DNA of 64,000 bases from Isoetes taiwanensis (taxonomy: Eukaryota; Streptophyta; Lycopodiopsida; Isoetales; Isoetaceae). A model generated the notes under the pieces. That model saw nothing but the letters and a program-made list of their open reading frames with translations, was not told where the DNA came from and did no database searches. The translations under genes and the position numbers were made by a program. Where the stretch lies: contig JAJEKV010000039.1 in assembly GCA_021234155.1 (NCBI GenBank), positions 2,046,001 through 2,110,000 of the forward strand. Reading direction: 5' to 3'. Position 1 is the first letter of the stretch; the number at the start of each line of letters is the position of its first letter. Shown here one piece after another: positions 44,033 through 55,750 of this stretch.

Positions 44033-46280
44033 AGCAACTACAATTTGCTAACAAGTTATGTCACATGCAGGTTCACCCTTCAAATCATTCATATTCATCT
44101 CCTCTGATTAAGAGTTGGCTAGAAGTCATCTAAACCACCTTCGTGATACTTACTTCACATTATCACACTAAGTTATCTTCACATATCCATATGGCAGCTG
44201 CATTGTACTAACTTAATATTTAGTTGCCATGCAGATGCATCAGTGACATACATTCATAATCACCCTTTACACTCTTGACTCCCACCACAAAGCCATACTT
44301 CTTTCCTTCACGAAAGTTCCATGTTGCCCATCACTCCCCCACCAATGACAACATTCTGAAGCTCCCATGTGATTCTACTCAAGTTCAAGGGGCTGGAAGA
44401 CCAGCCTATTCCTTTTTTTTAGCATGATGCTACTACATTTTGGCAGCATAGAAGAACAGTTTGCACATAATGCATTTCTAGCTAACATCTTGCTTAAAGT
44501 GTGTGCATGAGCCAATTTCACTTTTGAAGACAATTTAGGAGAAAGCAAGTTTGACGAACCAAGCAAGGCTCTTAATTGAGCATCATGAAGATAATCTAGG
44601 ATCAAAATTATGTCGAAGGAAATTCAAAGTCAACACTTGAAGACCCCTTCACAAGTCAAAGTTTGGAAGACCCCTCAAGAAGTAAGGCACCTGCTCCATC
44701 CAAGTTTTTGGGCATATTTCACTACTTGCTAGACTCCATTTTCATGCTTCTACCCATCCAATACCTCATTCTCCTTATTACATACACCTTGACCACATTC
44801 CAAAGCTAAATTTGGCAAAAAAAACTTTTTTCTAGTCAAAACACCTCACACACTTCATTGCACCCCACTATCCATCAAAATGCAAAAAATTCCATCAAAT
44901 TTTACCTTCTCGAAGTACAAAAGCCATGTTCTCTCTCTGGAAACAAAGTTAAAGAGAGAAAGAAAGTAAAAAAGACATGTTCCCCCTATAGAAACAAGGT
45001 TAGAGAGAGAAAGATGCACACTTATCATCACAAATGTTGAATGAGGCAAAGTTTGCCTAAAAAGTTCAAAACTTGAAGCACATTTATTATTTTCATACTC
45101 CATAATCCACCACACCACCAAAAGTTGTCACATCACCATCCCACATCATTCACTTCATTATACACATGTCATCCACCTCATTTCCATCTCATGAAAGATT
45201 TTTGACTAGGAAAAATATTATTTGCCACATCACCATCTTTTAATGCCATGTCACCTTTGAATCGCCAAATCGCCCCATACTCTTGCCACAACATCATACC
45301 CATGCCTTTTTTCTACAAAAAATAAAATGCTCTATTTTCCAAAAACAATTCTTTCATACGGTAAAGCATAAAAAAAAAGATCTTGTTTTGACCTACACAT
45401 GCCTCTTATTGGAACCCCTGCCAAATTTAAAAAACAAAAAAAATGTTTCCTATCTACCCCCCCAGCCTAGCCTTCATTTCCTTCAACCCCCCGCTGCCAC
45501 ATGGTACCCTCGGGCGTGTGGGGCGGCAAAGGGCCGAATCCCATGTGGAGATAGCACGTGTAATTAAATATTCACTTGTGTTTCTCTATTTATACCTTAG
45601 GCTTCTTTTTCGAAGTGAACCTGTAGACATTCAAAACCCTAACTGCCAAGAAACTGGATTTTCTGTTGGATCTGGCCCTCAAATCATGATCCATCATGGT
45701 CAGAACCTATTGAATGAAGCCAAGAAACATGTATGGCCACTCAAAAACAATTAATAATGACAGATTGAGCAAGAAATGACCAGAACAAGGGATTTTTAAA
45801 AGGGGAAAACGAGTCAGAAGTTGCTACTCTAAGTTCTCCTGCAAAATTCAAAATATTTACATGTTCATCGGGTTATGCCACATTAATCATCATCTCATAG
45901 CAAGGCTATTCCTAAATAAATATTTTATGGCTATTCATTTGATGCATGCAACCTAAGGGCATGCTATTATCCATATTAGTTGAGAAAACCCACTAAAGAT
46001 AGCTAAAAATCTATTCTGCAAAAAATATCTCATTGTGTTCTTGAGCAAACTAGTCTGCCAGGACAGAAATTGATCTCTTGAGCCAAAGGTGTGAGAGATT
46101 CAAATAGAAACGACATGCACATAGTACAGAGTTGTCAGAGTTAATACAAACTTATAAAAGTTCAAAAGGATCCATAAATTACTACATGTATAAATTAGCC
46201 CCCTGCCAGGGCTATTGACTTTATTTTGACTCAGTCAGGACTGTCTTTTTTGAGCAATTCTCTTTGGAGCTTTTGCAGGT
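44033..46280. other. AT-rich intergenic stretch, no gene seen
   Basis: No domain was recognised on either strand. A short repeat (aaacaaagttaaagagagaa / aaacaaggttagagagagaa) occurs at about 44940 and 44992. Confidence 0.4.
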
Positions 46281-46284
46281 GGGA

Positions 46285-46975
46285 ACTTAGCACAGTTAAG
46301 CAACATCAGGAATTGGTTTGGTACTAAAATTCGTTTCCACTACATTTATGTCTGGGAAAGTAGTGTTAACTTCAGCAATTTCTTGGCACAGAGTAGTTGC
46401 CTCAAGTAACCTGAAGGTCCTGTACCAATGAGGTTGAAGGTGCGCCAGGAATACCTTCAACAAGCTTATATTTTTTATTGGAGATCCCTTTATCTCTTTT
46501 ATAACATTTTCCCAATATGCAATAATTAGTCTCACTACTTCATGATAATTGGAAGTTTGCCATAACGATGTTCCAAGCCTATTTTCCAGAAATCTATATA
46601 CTTTGAAATGCTTGCTATAATATTTTCCTATTCTCTCATATGTTCAGTAAGTGATACTAGCTCAGGTTCACCTTCAAGCAACATTTCTACATCACCATCT
46701 TTTTTAAAAAGTTCAACATCAGCTTTGGGTTACCATAATGCCTGCTTAGGGTGCACCTTATACTGCATTTTTTGGGCTCCTTTATCATCTAGATATAGAT
46801 GAAAGTGTAATGTCTTGGTATGTCGTACCAACTTATTACATCCATCTTCTATAAAACCATCCACAAATTTCTTAAATTTAGGAACTTCTTATGTGAGATA
46901 TGGAACATTTTTAGAAGATGCACATGTTTCAAACACTTCAAATAATTGAGACAAAGTGTGAGCATGTCGCATTCT
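46285..46975 (-). pseudogene. Decayed coding remnant of unknown family
   Basis: On the minus strand 46975 down to 46540 reads as one frame with only three stops: RHAHTLSQLFEVFETCASS, FKKFVDGFIEDGCNKLVRHT, LHFHLYLDDKGAQKMQYKV, DVELFKKDGDVEMLLEGEPE. After a frame change, 46535-46296 gives VRLIIAYWENVIKEIKGSP and LKVFLAHLQPHWYRTFRLLE. This is clearly once-coding, but I do not recognise it. A retroelement gag or a captured gene are options. Confidence 0.45.
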
Positions 46976-47039
46976 TAAGCTTTCTCCAACTCTGCTAAAA
47001 AAAGCATATATCATCGTGTATATGCCCAACCAAAAGAAA

Positions 47040-47897
47040 TGCATGGGACGAAGCTTTGTATGAGTACAACATATCGTTTCCAAACCGACGGTCCAGACGG
47101 AGCGGACAAATAGGATTCTAGAAGACATGTTGAGATACTATATGTGGAATAAGCAAACAAAGTGGAAGGACTAGATATACTTGATTGAGTTTGCACACAA
47201 CAGCACCAAGCAAGAATCTTCTCAAATGTCCCTATTTATGACCAATTATGGCTATTAATGCCTTACACTGGATATTTGGCACAATCCTGTGGCGAAAGTA
47301 GAGATCTCTCAACAATTGTTAGAGGATATGCAGGAATTAGTAGAGGAAGTCCGAGGGTATTTCTCGCCGCAAGAAGCCATCAAAAGAGTTTGCAGAAAAA
47401 CATAGGACGGTAAGAGAATCTCAGGTTGGGGATAGCATGTGGCTCAAGATTAAGGCCAAGCAAGCCAAGCTCCACATCTACAATTGCAAGAAACTTGATC
47501 CAAGGTGGGCAGGACCTTTTAAAATTATTGAAAGAGTAGGTATTCAATCCTACAGACTTGATCTCCCAGCTTCCTTAAAAGTACATAAAGTTTTCCATGT
47601 AAGTCTTCTTAAGAAACATATACCCAATCTTGAAGAGGTATAGAGACTCCAACATTGTTAGAAATGATGAAGGAACAAGTTGAAATTGTCCTCGAAAGCC
47701 TTCTTGATAAGGCATTTAAGAAGATAAGAAGACCAAAGTTCCTTCAGTATTTGGCCAAGTGGAAACATTTGTCTGTAAAAGACGCAACTGGAATACTAAA
47801 ACAAGATTTGGAAAGACAGTACCCACAGTTTATGGAGCAATTCAATGACCAGATCATCTCTGACTTAATCGATGCTGGCTCATCATGGGAGTTGTAG
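47040..47897 (+). pseudogene. Chromovirus integrase C-terminus and chromodomain
   Basis: From 47044 the frames read the end of the integrase core (LEDMLRYYMWNKQTKWKD, LIEFAHNSTKQES). 47437-47643 follows as a GPY/F-type module (LDPRWAGPFKIIERVG, YRLDLPASLKVHKVFHVSLL). 47655-47897 is a chromodomain-like segment (FLQYLAKWKHLSVKDATGI, LKQDLERQYPQFMEQF). The order IN, GPY/F, chromodomain is diagnostic of chromoviruses, whose chromodomain guides integration to heterochromatin. Stops and frameshifts make it inactive. It belongs with LTR-B downstream. Confidence 0.85.
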
Positions 47898-47934
47898 CTT
47901 TAGCATGTATGTAGTGCTTAAGTGGAGAGAGCGT

Positions 47935-48265
47935 ATGCATCCTAGGGTATCTAAGATGAATACATGTAAGCATTGGATCATTGGCAATGATAAGATCATC
48001 TTAAATGTTCTCTAGTCGTGATGCACTGCGTATGTGCATGATCGGAGATCATGTAGGTTAAAACGGTGAGCATTAGCGATGATGAGATCATCTTAAATGT
48101 TCTTATGCCATCATGCACCGTGGGTGCGCATGACCTCGGAAGGTCATGTGGATTAAGCACATGATCATGGGTGATGACAGGATCATCCTAGTAGATGTTC
48201 CCTAAGCTTAAACCTTCATGACCATGATGCACTGCGGGTGTGCATGATCTCGGGGGAGGGGGGGC
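47935..48265 (+). repeat. Three tandem units of about 95 bp in the chromovirus 3' non-coding region
   Basis: The units start near 47965, 48060 and 48155. They share gatgagatcatcttaaatgt-type sequence, then gcatgatgcaccg-gggtgcgcatga. Related units occur at 34730-35060 before LTR-A, so the array is a feature of this element family. Confidence 0.75.
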
Positions 48266-48403
48266 ATCAAAGAGGGAGCACATTACAAGAAGATAGGAGT
48301 ATAGATTTTGAACTTAATTATGAACTCCTAAGAATGTTGTGATGACACTATATTGTCTAATTTTATAGTGATTAACTAGCAATGCTATATAATTGCATCT
48401 TTT

Positions 48404-48511
48404 AAGAATAGAATAGATTTTTTAGCGTCCACGGAGACCAATTGGCCTATGGGACCCAAACAAAAAGAGAGCAGCAAGCGTATTACTGACAGGATTAAAA
48501 AGCCCTCGCCC
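48404..48511 (-). mobile_element. 3' tail of the TATTC-tailed LINE family, fragment
   Basis: agaatagaatagatttttta followed by gcgtccacggagaccaattg and cctatgggacccaa matches the ends of the LINE copies at 53609 and 61869. It stops within the cccgaagggtt hairpin. It is inserted just before the polypurine tract of the LTR-B element. Confidence 0.8.
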
Positions 48512-48591
48512 CGAAGGGTTGATGCAAATTCGTCACTTTATCGCAATGCTGAGGATAACATTATGCTTTTTTTTTTTTTTTTGGGGGGTAA

Positions 48592-49927
48592 TGTGACGTT
48601 TCCTATAATATACGATATAAAGTATAAATATATATATATATTTTAGGCCACCACACCATACAAGCCTACCTTAGTAGCCTTGTATACCAGTGTGGAAAAG
48701 GGAATATGGCTAAGTCATTATACATAATTTAGCCAACCTTAGGTATGGAACTATGTCCATATAGTTCCATCCTATTGGCAACCTGCCACATAAATGCACC
48801 ACCCTATTGGAGCCACGTGGCGTGACATGGCAATCCTAACCTACTAATGACGAAACCCTAACCCTAGACCATTTTCTGGCTCCTACAGTCTTGGAACCCT
48901 GCTCGCGCTCGAAACTTCGTTTTGAGAATCGTCTGCTGCAGTACAATATAGCTCAATAGAAACAGGAACATGTACATGACAGAGGGAGTGGAAGCTACTT
49001 CAATCCACTTGCAGAGCCATGGAGATGCCGGGAGCGGGTGGAAGTTCATCTGAAGCAAATATTTGGAGTAGTTTCCTTATTAGATCATCTAGAGGTTAGA
49101 TTCTAGATGAGTTAGTATCTCATATCTCTAGTAGAACCCTCAGTTTGGATCTTGAACCCTAATCAATGAATGCAAACTATAAGTTAGACGCATGAGATTA
49201 GAATTAGATGTTATTCTCATTTATTATCATGTTACGTGGATATATTATGTTGGTTGATCATGTTTGCCCCTCTTGTATTGCAAAGAGGGGTAGAGACCTA
49301 GTAGCCTTGTTTAGATGATGCTTCTAGTTCAGACCCTTTAGTTCCTATTATATGCGGCTGTGCATAGAGCCCACCAGGCTATGGAGTGACTGAGCACCAC
49401 ATAATGGAGTCAGTGGCAAGATAGAGGGAGTCCATGCTGAGTGCAGCTACTAAGGACTTGAAGCGAGCAAGGCTTATAGCCAGTCACTTTGAGAGGACCG
49501 GGTACGATTCTGACACTTCCTAGGTAGATGGTGTTGCCAGCCCAGTTATTGTTATATCTCAATCTGTTCTATCTTGAGACCCTAGCTGTCAGTCTACTCT
49601 CCCCACGAGTCTGAGCTTGGGTAGGAGCTCATGTGATGGATGATATATTGATATCTATGATGGATCTATTGATGGATGGATGGCACTACCCTTCAAGTTA
49701 GTGGATTGTATTGCATTGTATTATATTGCTATTGCTGATGTTATATTTATGCTTTCACTGTTATAGGAGCTTATTGGGGACAACGCAACTCAACTTCGTG
49801 TTTCCTTCCCGCGTCTTGGCCTCTCCAGGAACGGGGCAAATGGAGGGCCCATGCAACAGATGATATTGTGCGGTATTTCATGTGAGGTATACGACGAGGC
49901 ATCATAAACTCTATGGGGAGCATCACA
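48592..49927 (+). mobile_element. LTR-B, 3' LTR of the chromovirus remnant
   Basis: It starts TGTGACGTTTCC after a G-rich tract (ggggggtaa, 48583-48591) and ends GGGGAGCATCACA at 49927. The length is 1336 bp. The termini match LTR-C, and the first two-thirds match LTR-A. It is 3' of the integrase/chromodomain remnant in the same orientation, with a LINE fragment in between. Confidence 0.85.
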
Positions 49928-50031
49928 GATTTCAAAAAGTAAGAAGAACAAACAACATCTTAACATTGAAGATGCAGTTCAAAAGGGTTCAAATTACTTT
50001 TTATTTGTTTTTTCACTTCCCATTATGATTA

Positions 50032-50430
50032 ATGTGGATAATTACATCATTTTTTAACTTAATATATCCAAGGAATTTTCTCAATGGAACTACAAGGAAG
50101 TATAATCCAAGTCACGTGCAATGGCTACAGAATAAAATGTTGCAACATCCTAGTAGCACTACTAAGACACTTGACCTATTGCCTATAGATCCTAATACTT
50201 TGCAACCTCGTTCCATAAAGAATTTGAGTGAAGCTTGAAGTAAAGATAAGAGGTTTATAATAATTGCGGGTCAACATTCAATGAGGGCAATGCAGTTGCT
50301 TTCAAATGAAAGCTCATAATATAAACAAAGATGGGGCATGCGTGCAACAGCTAAGATCATTGCGCATGACACTCCAATGCTAAAGCTGATGGAACTCTCA
50401 TCTGAGGCGAACAAAAAATGGAAAAAATAA
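50032..50430 (+). pseudogene. Coding-like remnant with a GQH motif, family unknown
   Basis: A frame from 50032 gives TTRKYNPSHVQWLQNKM and TLDLLPIDPNTLQPRSIKNL, a stop at 50236, then in the next part RFIIIAGQHSMRAMQLLSNE and ATAKIIAHDTPMLKLMELSS. The GQH segment after a hydrophobic strand recalls ParB/sulfiredoxin-like folds (GGQHR), but this is a weak resemblance. Stops show it is broken. Confidence 0.35.
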
Positions 50431-51870
50431 GTTTGTCTCATCTTTTCTAGATCAGTTTGACCAAGCGAGAGCACAATTTGAGATCATGAAATGCCCTCCA
50501 AATCTGTTCAATCTGATCATTTATAGATGAGATCACACTCTTTTTAAAAAGAACATTTGCATCATTTTTTATAGCAGCAGTTATGATAAAATTCAAATTA
50601 GCAAGCCAGAATAGCCCCGATAGAATCCTCTCTCTACAAACCTATTCCAATACTTTAGTGATCTCCCAGCAGTTCGAGTCACCCCGTATAATCTTGTCAA
50701 TGAAGCCGAGCTTGTCAGGCGACATATACAGTCTGCTACCTCTGGAATATGCAAAGAAATACAATCATCTTTTGAGTCAACTAGAGGACCCTCAAGATCA
50801 AGAGACACATAAAATAGTCTTCGGTCCTCCATCTATAAGGTGGGGATCTGCCATCATCAGCAATAAAGCTCTAGCTAATATGAGCTTTCTAACCACGAAG
50901 GGTAAACCACCAAGGCTTGAGATGATAAGGCCGATGGATCAGTAAAAAACAGGAATCTAATGGTATGTCTAACAACTTCAGGATCTTGAATCAAAGACCA
51001 CCTATGCAGTGAAACTGATTTGAAAAAAGAGATTCACTATCACATATTGTTGCCCAAAGCTCGTCAATCGCTAATATCGTTGGTTAAGACAACTAAGTGA
51101 AAGACAGAGACAAACCGACTTGTAGAATTGGCAATAGAAAGATATGATAGCTGGCTAGATGCTGAGGAGATGGAATCATGAGAAGGCATTACCTCATACA
51201 TGGTATAGCTCAACAGATATCATTTCATCCAGGGGGTGACAAGAAACCATGAACAAGGATGTTACAGGTTGGTCATCGCCAAGATGTACAATTCTGAACT
51301 CTGTAGCAGTAGCTTGTTGATCTAAAGAAATAGAAGACTGAGCATCTGTAAAGTAGAGATCCGAGAAGACGTGCTCATCAACTAGCATACTCTAGAGCTC
51401 AGATGAGGTGCCTTGAAGCCAATCATAGCAAACCTCTATCACAACAAAGATCATAGCAAAATATCTACTAAATTTAGATACTGAAGGAGGATAAGAAACT
51501 AAGTCATCAGAGGGAAATGAGGCTGAACTAGAGCCAAGTGGGCCAAAGACAAAGAAAATCCCTAAGAACAAAGGAGAAGATGAAAAAAAGATCCAACTGC
51601 CGAGGATCTGTAGAGGACATTGGAATGATTTAGAAGGACCAAATCCACATAATCCATGGGAATTGGACCAAAAAAAGAAACACGCATAAAAGGACAAAAA
51701 AACTTTGCCAAAGAGGGTTCAAGATAGTCCTGATTTCCAAGGATCTCGGAGAAGAAAATACTAGCATCCGGTATCCCCACCAACTCAGAATGGAATTCCG
51801 TCTGGGGCCCTTTCTTTTCACCGTACTGATACGCGTGAGGGGTCATGCAAAAATCTCGATCATTTGGCCT
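50431..51870. other. No gene assigned
   Basis: Several short frames on both strands (for example plus 50583-50945, minus 51562-51846) lack recognisable domains and overlap each other. The A/T content and stops suggest decayed repeat sequence. Confidence 0.35.
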
Positions 51871-51879
51871 GACCGCCCA

Positions 51880-52300
51880 TGGTATTCCCTACCTATGGTA
51901 TCACAAAAAAAGTACACTATAATCTCGGCCTCCAAAATTACCAACACGCAATCCCAGCCTCTGGGATCCTCAAGTCGTGGCTGTTAATAGTGCCAGAATC
52001 AGTCGACGTTATCCCGACATTCGGGATCCCCACATCCCCCGGAAATGATTTCCTCCTCCTGGGATCACATACAGACGGCTAATATCAGCCACCCAATACT
52101 GGCCAAGTTATCCCCTCCTTCGGGATCGCCACCCTTGTCGATAACGGGGAGCCAGGGAATACCCTGCTCTCTGCGATCCCCGACGACGATATTCCCATGA
52201 TTGTGTCCGCCGAGATCACCACTGCATGGCCGATAATGGGAACGATATCGGCCAGCGGAAAGATCCCCGCCTTCGAAATCCCTAAGAATGGACAGTGTAG
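51880..52300. repeat. Series of short ATCCC...GGGAT palindromes, repeated I-P-x-x-G-I coding
   Basis: Short palindromes such as atcccagcctctgggatcc, atcccgacattcgggatccc and atcccctccttcgggatcg recur every 40-58 bp (centres near 51957, 52016, 52105, with weaker ones at 52060, 52170, 52215 and 52265). Because the motif is self-complementary, both strands encode repeated IPxxGI peptides (plus: AIPASGI, VIPTFGI, VIPSFGI; minus: GISKAGI, GISSSGI, AIPKEGI). I do not know which strand, if either, was coding. Confidence 0.5.
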
Positions 52301-53608
52301 AGCGAGCGTGGACCGTAATGAGCGGCCCAGTTTAAACATACCGACTCATGCACGGTCCAACCACTAGCACATTGACATGTGGGAGGTTGAAAATCATCCT
52401 CCGAGATCCCACTGTGCTCCTCCCGAATGGCTTTGCACTGCTGCATGTGGAGTCGGATTTGAGAAGCGCCCAGGTGGCTATGGACGATTTGGAGCTGGAG
52501 GAGAAGAAGGCACATATATTGATCTTGTTAGGATTTCTTTTAGGAGGTATACATCATGTATCTGAGCTCCCGTTTTCAGCTGCGAGCTGAAGTACATCAA
52601 GAATCACCTCCTGATGGCTTATTCGACCATAGCAACCTACATTGATTTCCCTAAGAGCACCAACTTCCTTCACTTCATGGAGGTGGACAAATGCTAGTCT
52701 AGACCTCCCACTTTCCAACAAATTGGGTTCAAGACTTCATTGTTGGAGAGCAAAAAAAACTCATATGGCACCTTGCAATTTCTACTTGAGGAGTTCTAAT
52801 TCCGAGAGGGTGCTAAAAAGATATTTCATATTCCTTTAGTGGTAACGCCACATTTTTGTTGATCACATTTGAAAGTAGAAATGGGAGAGCATGATCGGAC
52901 CGGAAAAGCGGGCAGAGAAACAACAGGTAGTGGCAAACAAATAAGGGAGAGAGATGGTCACCACCTGACTTCAAGGGGGAGCAAGCGGTCTAATGATGCA
53001 AAGAGCATTAGCAAAGCATATTGTAGATGGTTTAAATAGGGATCAGAGAGAGATCCTCAAAACTTTCAAGAGAAACCATATGCCAGGATTTTAGGATTGC
53101 GAAGTTAGGCTGAGTAATATCGGAGCTCCGACAGGGGATGTGGAAAATGAAGAGGAAGCTATAGAGAAAAGGGAATTAGTGGGATATTTGCCGAAACTCA
53201 AAAAGGAGGTGGTCAGGAGTATAGCACTGAAAGGGGCATTGAAAAATGGAAATCTTTGAAGGGGGAATGACTTAAAGATATACTTTCAGACATACTACCT
53301 ACCACCAACCCCAACAGCTGAGGGAAGCACATGTGCTACTGTTAATCGACAAAGCACAATTCTCGGGGAAGACTCTAGATAAACTATTAGCCATGTTCGG
53401 TAACCGATTAGATTACAGCCTTACATTGAAAGAGATAGTCGCTCGCTACCTGTAACACAGAAGAAATTAATATGGCATGACATAGTCGGGTAGGATTTAA
53501 AGTATAAGAGCTTGTCTATGCAAAGAATTTTTGAAATCAATAACAATGTTCTTTTGATGAATATATACATATATACAAATATTTGCATTATGATCTATAG
53601 TAGAATAG
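52301..53608. other. No gene recognised
   Basis: Plus-strand fragments around 52380-52850 (GFALLHVESDLRS, TYIDFPKSTNFLHFMEVDK) look once-coding but are short and frame-broken. The rest is purine-rich sequence with many stops. Confidence 0.3.
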
Positions 53609-54850
53609 AATAGAATAGAATATGATTTTATCGTCCACGGAGACCAACTGGCCTATGGGACCCAAGTACAAAGAAAGAGCAGCAGGCGTATTACTACCAG
53701 GATTAAAAAACCCCCGCCCCGAAGGGTTTTCGGGGGAAAAACCTTAGTAGCAATAAGGATCTTTGACATACCGCACGCTTATATACATAATCACAAATGT
53801 ACAAACGAGGTTAATGCCGGGCAGGGGGGCATAACTGAGTCCGCGTATCCATTACCTCCCGGAGGTACGATCCCAACAAGCCTACAGAGGCCGTGCTCAG
53901 TAGCTCATGCAAGGCCTGATGGGGCACAACTAACTGAGTATACCGAGCCCGGATATGCTGGTACGCCGGACGGACACGGAGGGCGTGACTTTCATCCTCA
54001 ATGGCGCCGTTGACAAAGACTTTACTGCACTCGTCCTCACGCGGCTCTCGAATCCATCTCCCCGTCTCAATGCGGAGGTGGTGTGCACCTCGTCGCGAAT
54101 GGAAGCAATCACCCCGCTTTTCATGGGTAGATGGGTGCGCAGTAGTGGTGTGGGCCCCTCATGAGCATGGGATTAACTGGCGCCGTCGATAATTTGCCAC
54201 CTTGACATGTGATGGGGCCCTCTGCATCCCAAAGCTTGGCCATGAAGCAAGCATCCAAGTCTTGCTTCAAGGCAGCGTTCCTTCCGGTGTTTGCACCGGT
54301 CCACATCTGTGTGCCTGCACATTCCATAGCGAGAACCACTGGGCTTGCTTGTCTTTCCAAAGAAGCTTTGAGTCGCTATGGGCCCATCGCCACCGCCAAA
54401 GCAAGGTTGGGCAGCCGGGCTTCATCCATAGCCACCACCTTCGGAAGTAAATAATGTGACGTTCCAGTAGCACCCTCAGAATGGAAGGAAGCCCTGCCTC
54501 CTGGAGCAAGATCTGATATGGGACCGTGGACTTCACTCCCAGTGCCCAGGCCAAGAAGGCCTTCTGTACCTGCTCTAGATCGTTCCAAGTGGTGAGGGAT
54601 ATCACCGGCCCCACACTTCGCCCCATAGAGGAGGGGCCGGTTCAACCAAGGCCCCGAACAAGTGTGCCCGGTGACTCCATGCATACAGCTCTTTTGTGAT
54701 TTGTTGTTTTGCATTGCATACGTGGGGCTTTCCGACTGCGGTGACTCAGTAACCTGATGGATGCATCCCAGTGTGTGATAGTAGAAAACTCAATGCCCAA
54801 ATACTTATAAGACTGAGCCACCTCGTCCTCCACTACCTGCCCCTGGTTAT
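53609..54850 (-). mobile_element. TATTC-tailed LINE, 5'-truncated copy 1
   Basis: Reading leftward: RT thumb region (VAQSYKYLGIEFSTITH, about 54800; LEQVQKAFLAWALGV, about 54580; LLQEAGLPSILRVLLERHI), a decayed zinc-binding end, and a 3' non-coding region with hairpin cccccgccccgaagggtttt-cggggg (53711-53736). The tail is gaatagaatagaatagaata on the plus strand, i.e. (TATTC)n on the coding strand instead of poly(A). It is collinear with 61869-63060 at high similarity. The RT catalytic core is absent. Confidence 0.85.
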
Positions 54851-55750
54851 CGTTCTAATTTGATCAAGCCAGTAAAGCATAAGCACCAGGTTGGGATAGA
54901 ATAGAGGTGCTATCTAGAAGAAAAAGGGGCAGTTGTATAATTCATTCGGAAGCACAAGATAGGGTGGCCAAGAAAGGGGATTAGTCATTTCAAACGGGTA
55001 TGAATAGGTCAACAGTTATGAAATCTGAAAAATTAAAATAAAAGTTAAATCTAAAGCACATTAGGTTTGGCAAGGGAATCTTTTTGATAGTCCAGATCGT
55101 GGATTATATATATATAGGAAGTAAGAAACAACAATCTAAATAAACAAATTTTTACTAAAGTATGGCAATGGGCCCGGATAAAATAGGTTAAAAAGAATGG
55201 CTAAGGCTAGTCTTAGTGAGTCTTGGGAGTCTTAGGAAAGGAAACCAGAACGGGATGATGCGACAGATGGCATCACAGGAATTAAATAAAGGAAGAATAT
55301 CTATATGTATTTAGGGGAGGGATTTAATACGGTACAATTGTGCGCAGTATTGATCAAGTTTGTGGGCAGGTCGCAGGGATCGGATGATTGCGGATATTAC
55401 GTCTAATCGAATTTAAAAGGGTGGTAATAAAAGCTTGAAGAGATATAGCCCAGACTCTAAAAGTCAGAGGTGTAGTAAAGATGGAAAAACTAGCGATGGC
55501 GATGGAGAGAAGAAAAAGGATGAGAGGTGCGATGGAAAGTAAATCTATTGAAGCACAGGACCCGCAAACCGGTGAAGGACAAACTCAATAGAAAGGAAGG
55601 AGACTATTGTCGAGGAGAACCTAGAAGGCCAAAATTAGAGGCAAGATTGGGCTGGTAACAGAAACAGAAGTGGCCTCTTGTTGTTGCAGGCACAACTGTG
55701 ATCATTATAGTTGAAGGCAAAGGGCATGCTCCTACTGCATGAGAGTATAC
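54851..55750. other. No gene seen
   Basis: Purine-rich, stop-dense sequence on both strands. No repeat ends or domains were recognised. Confidence 0.35.
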
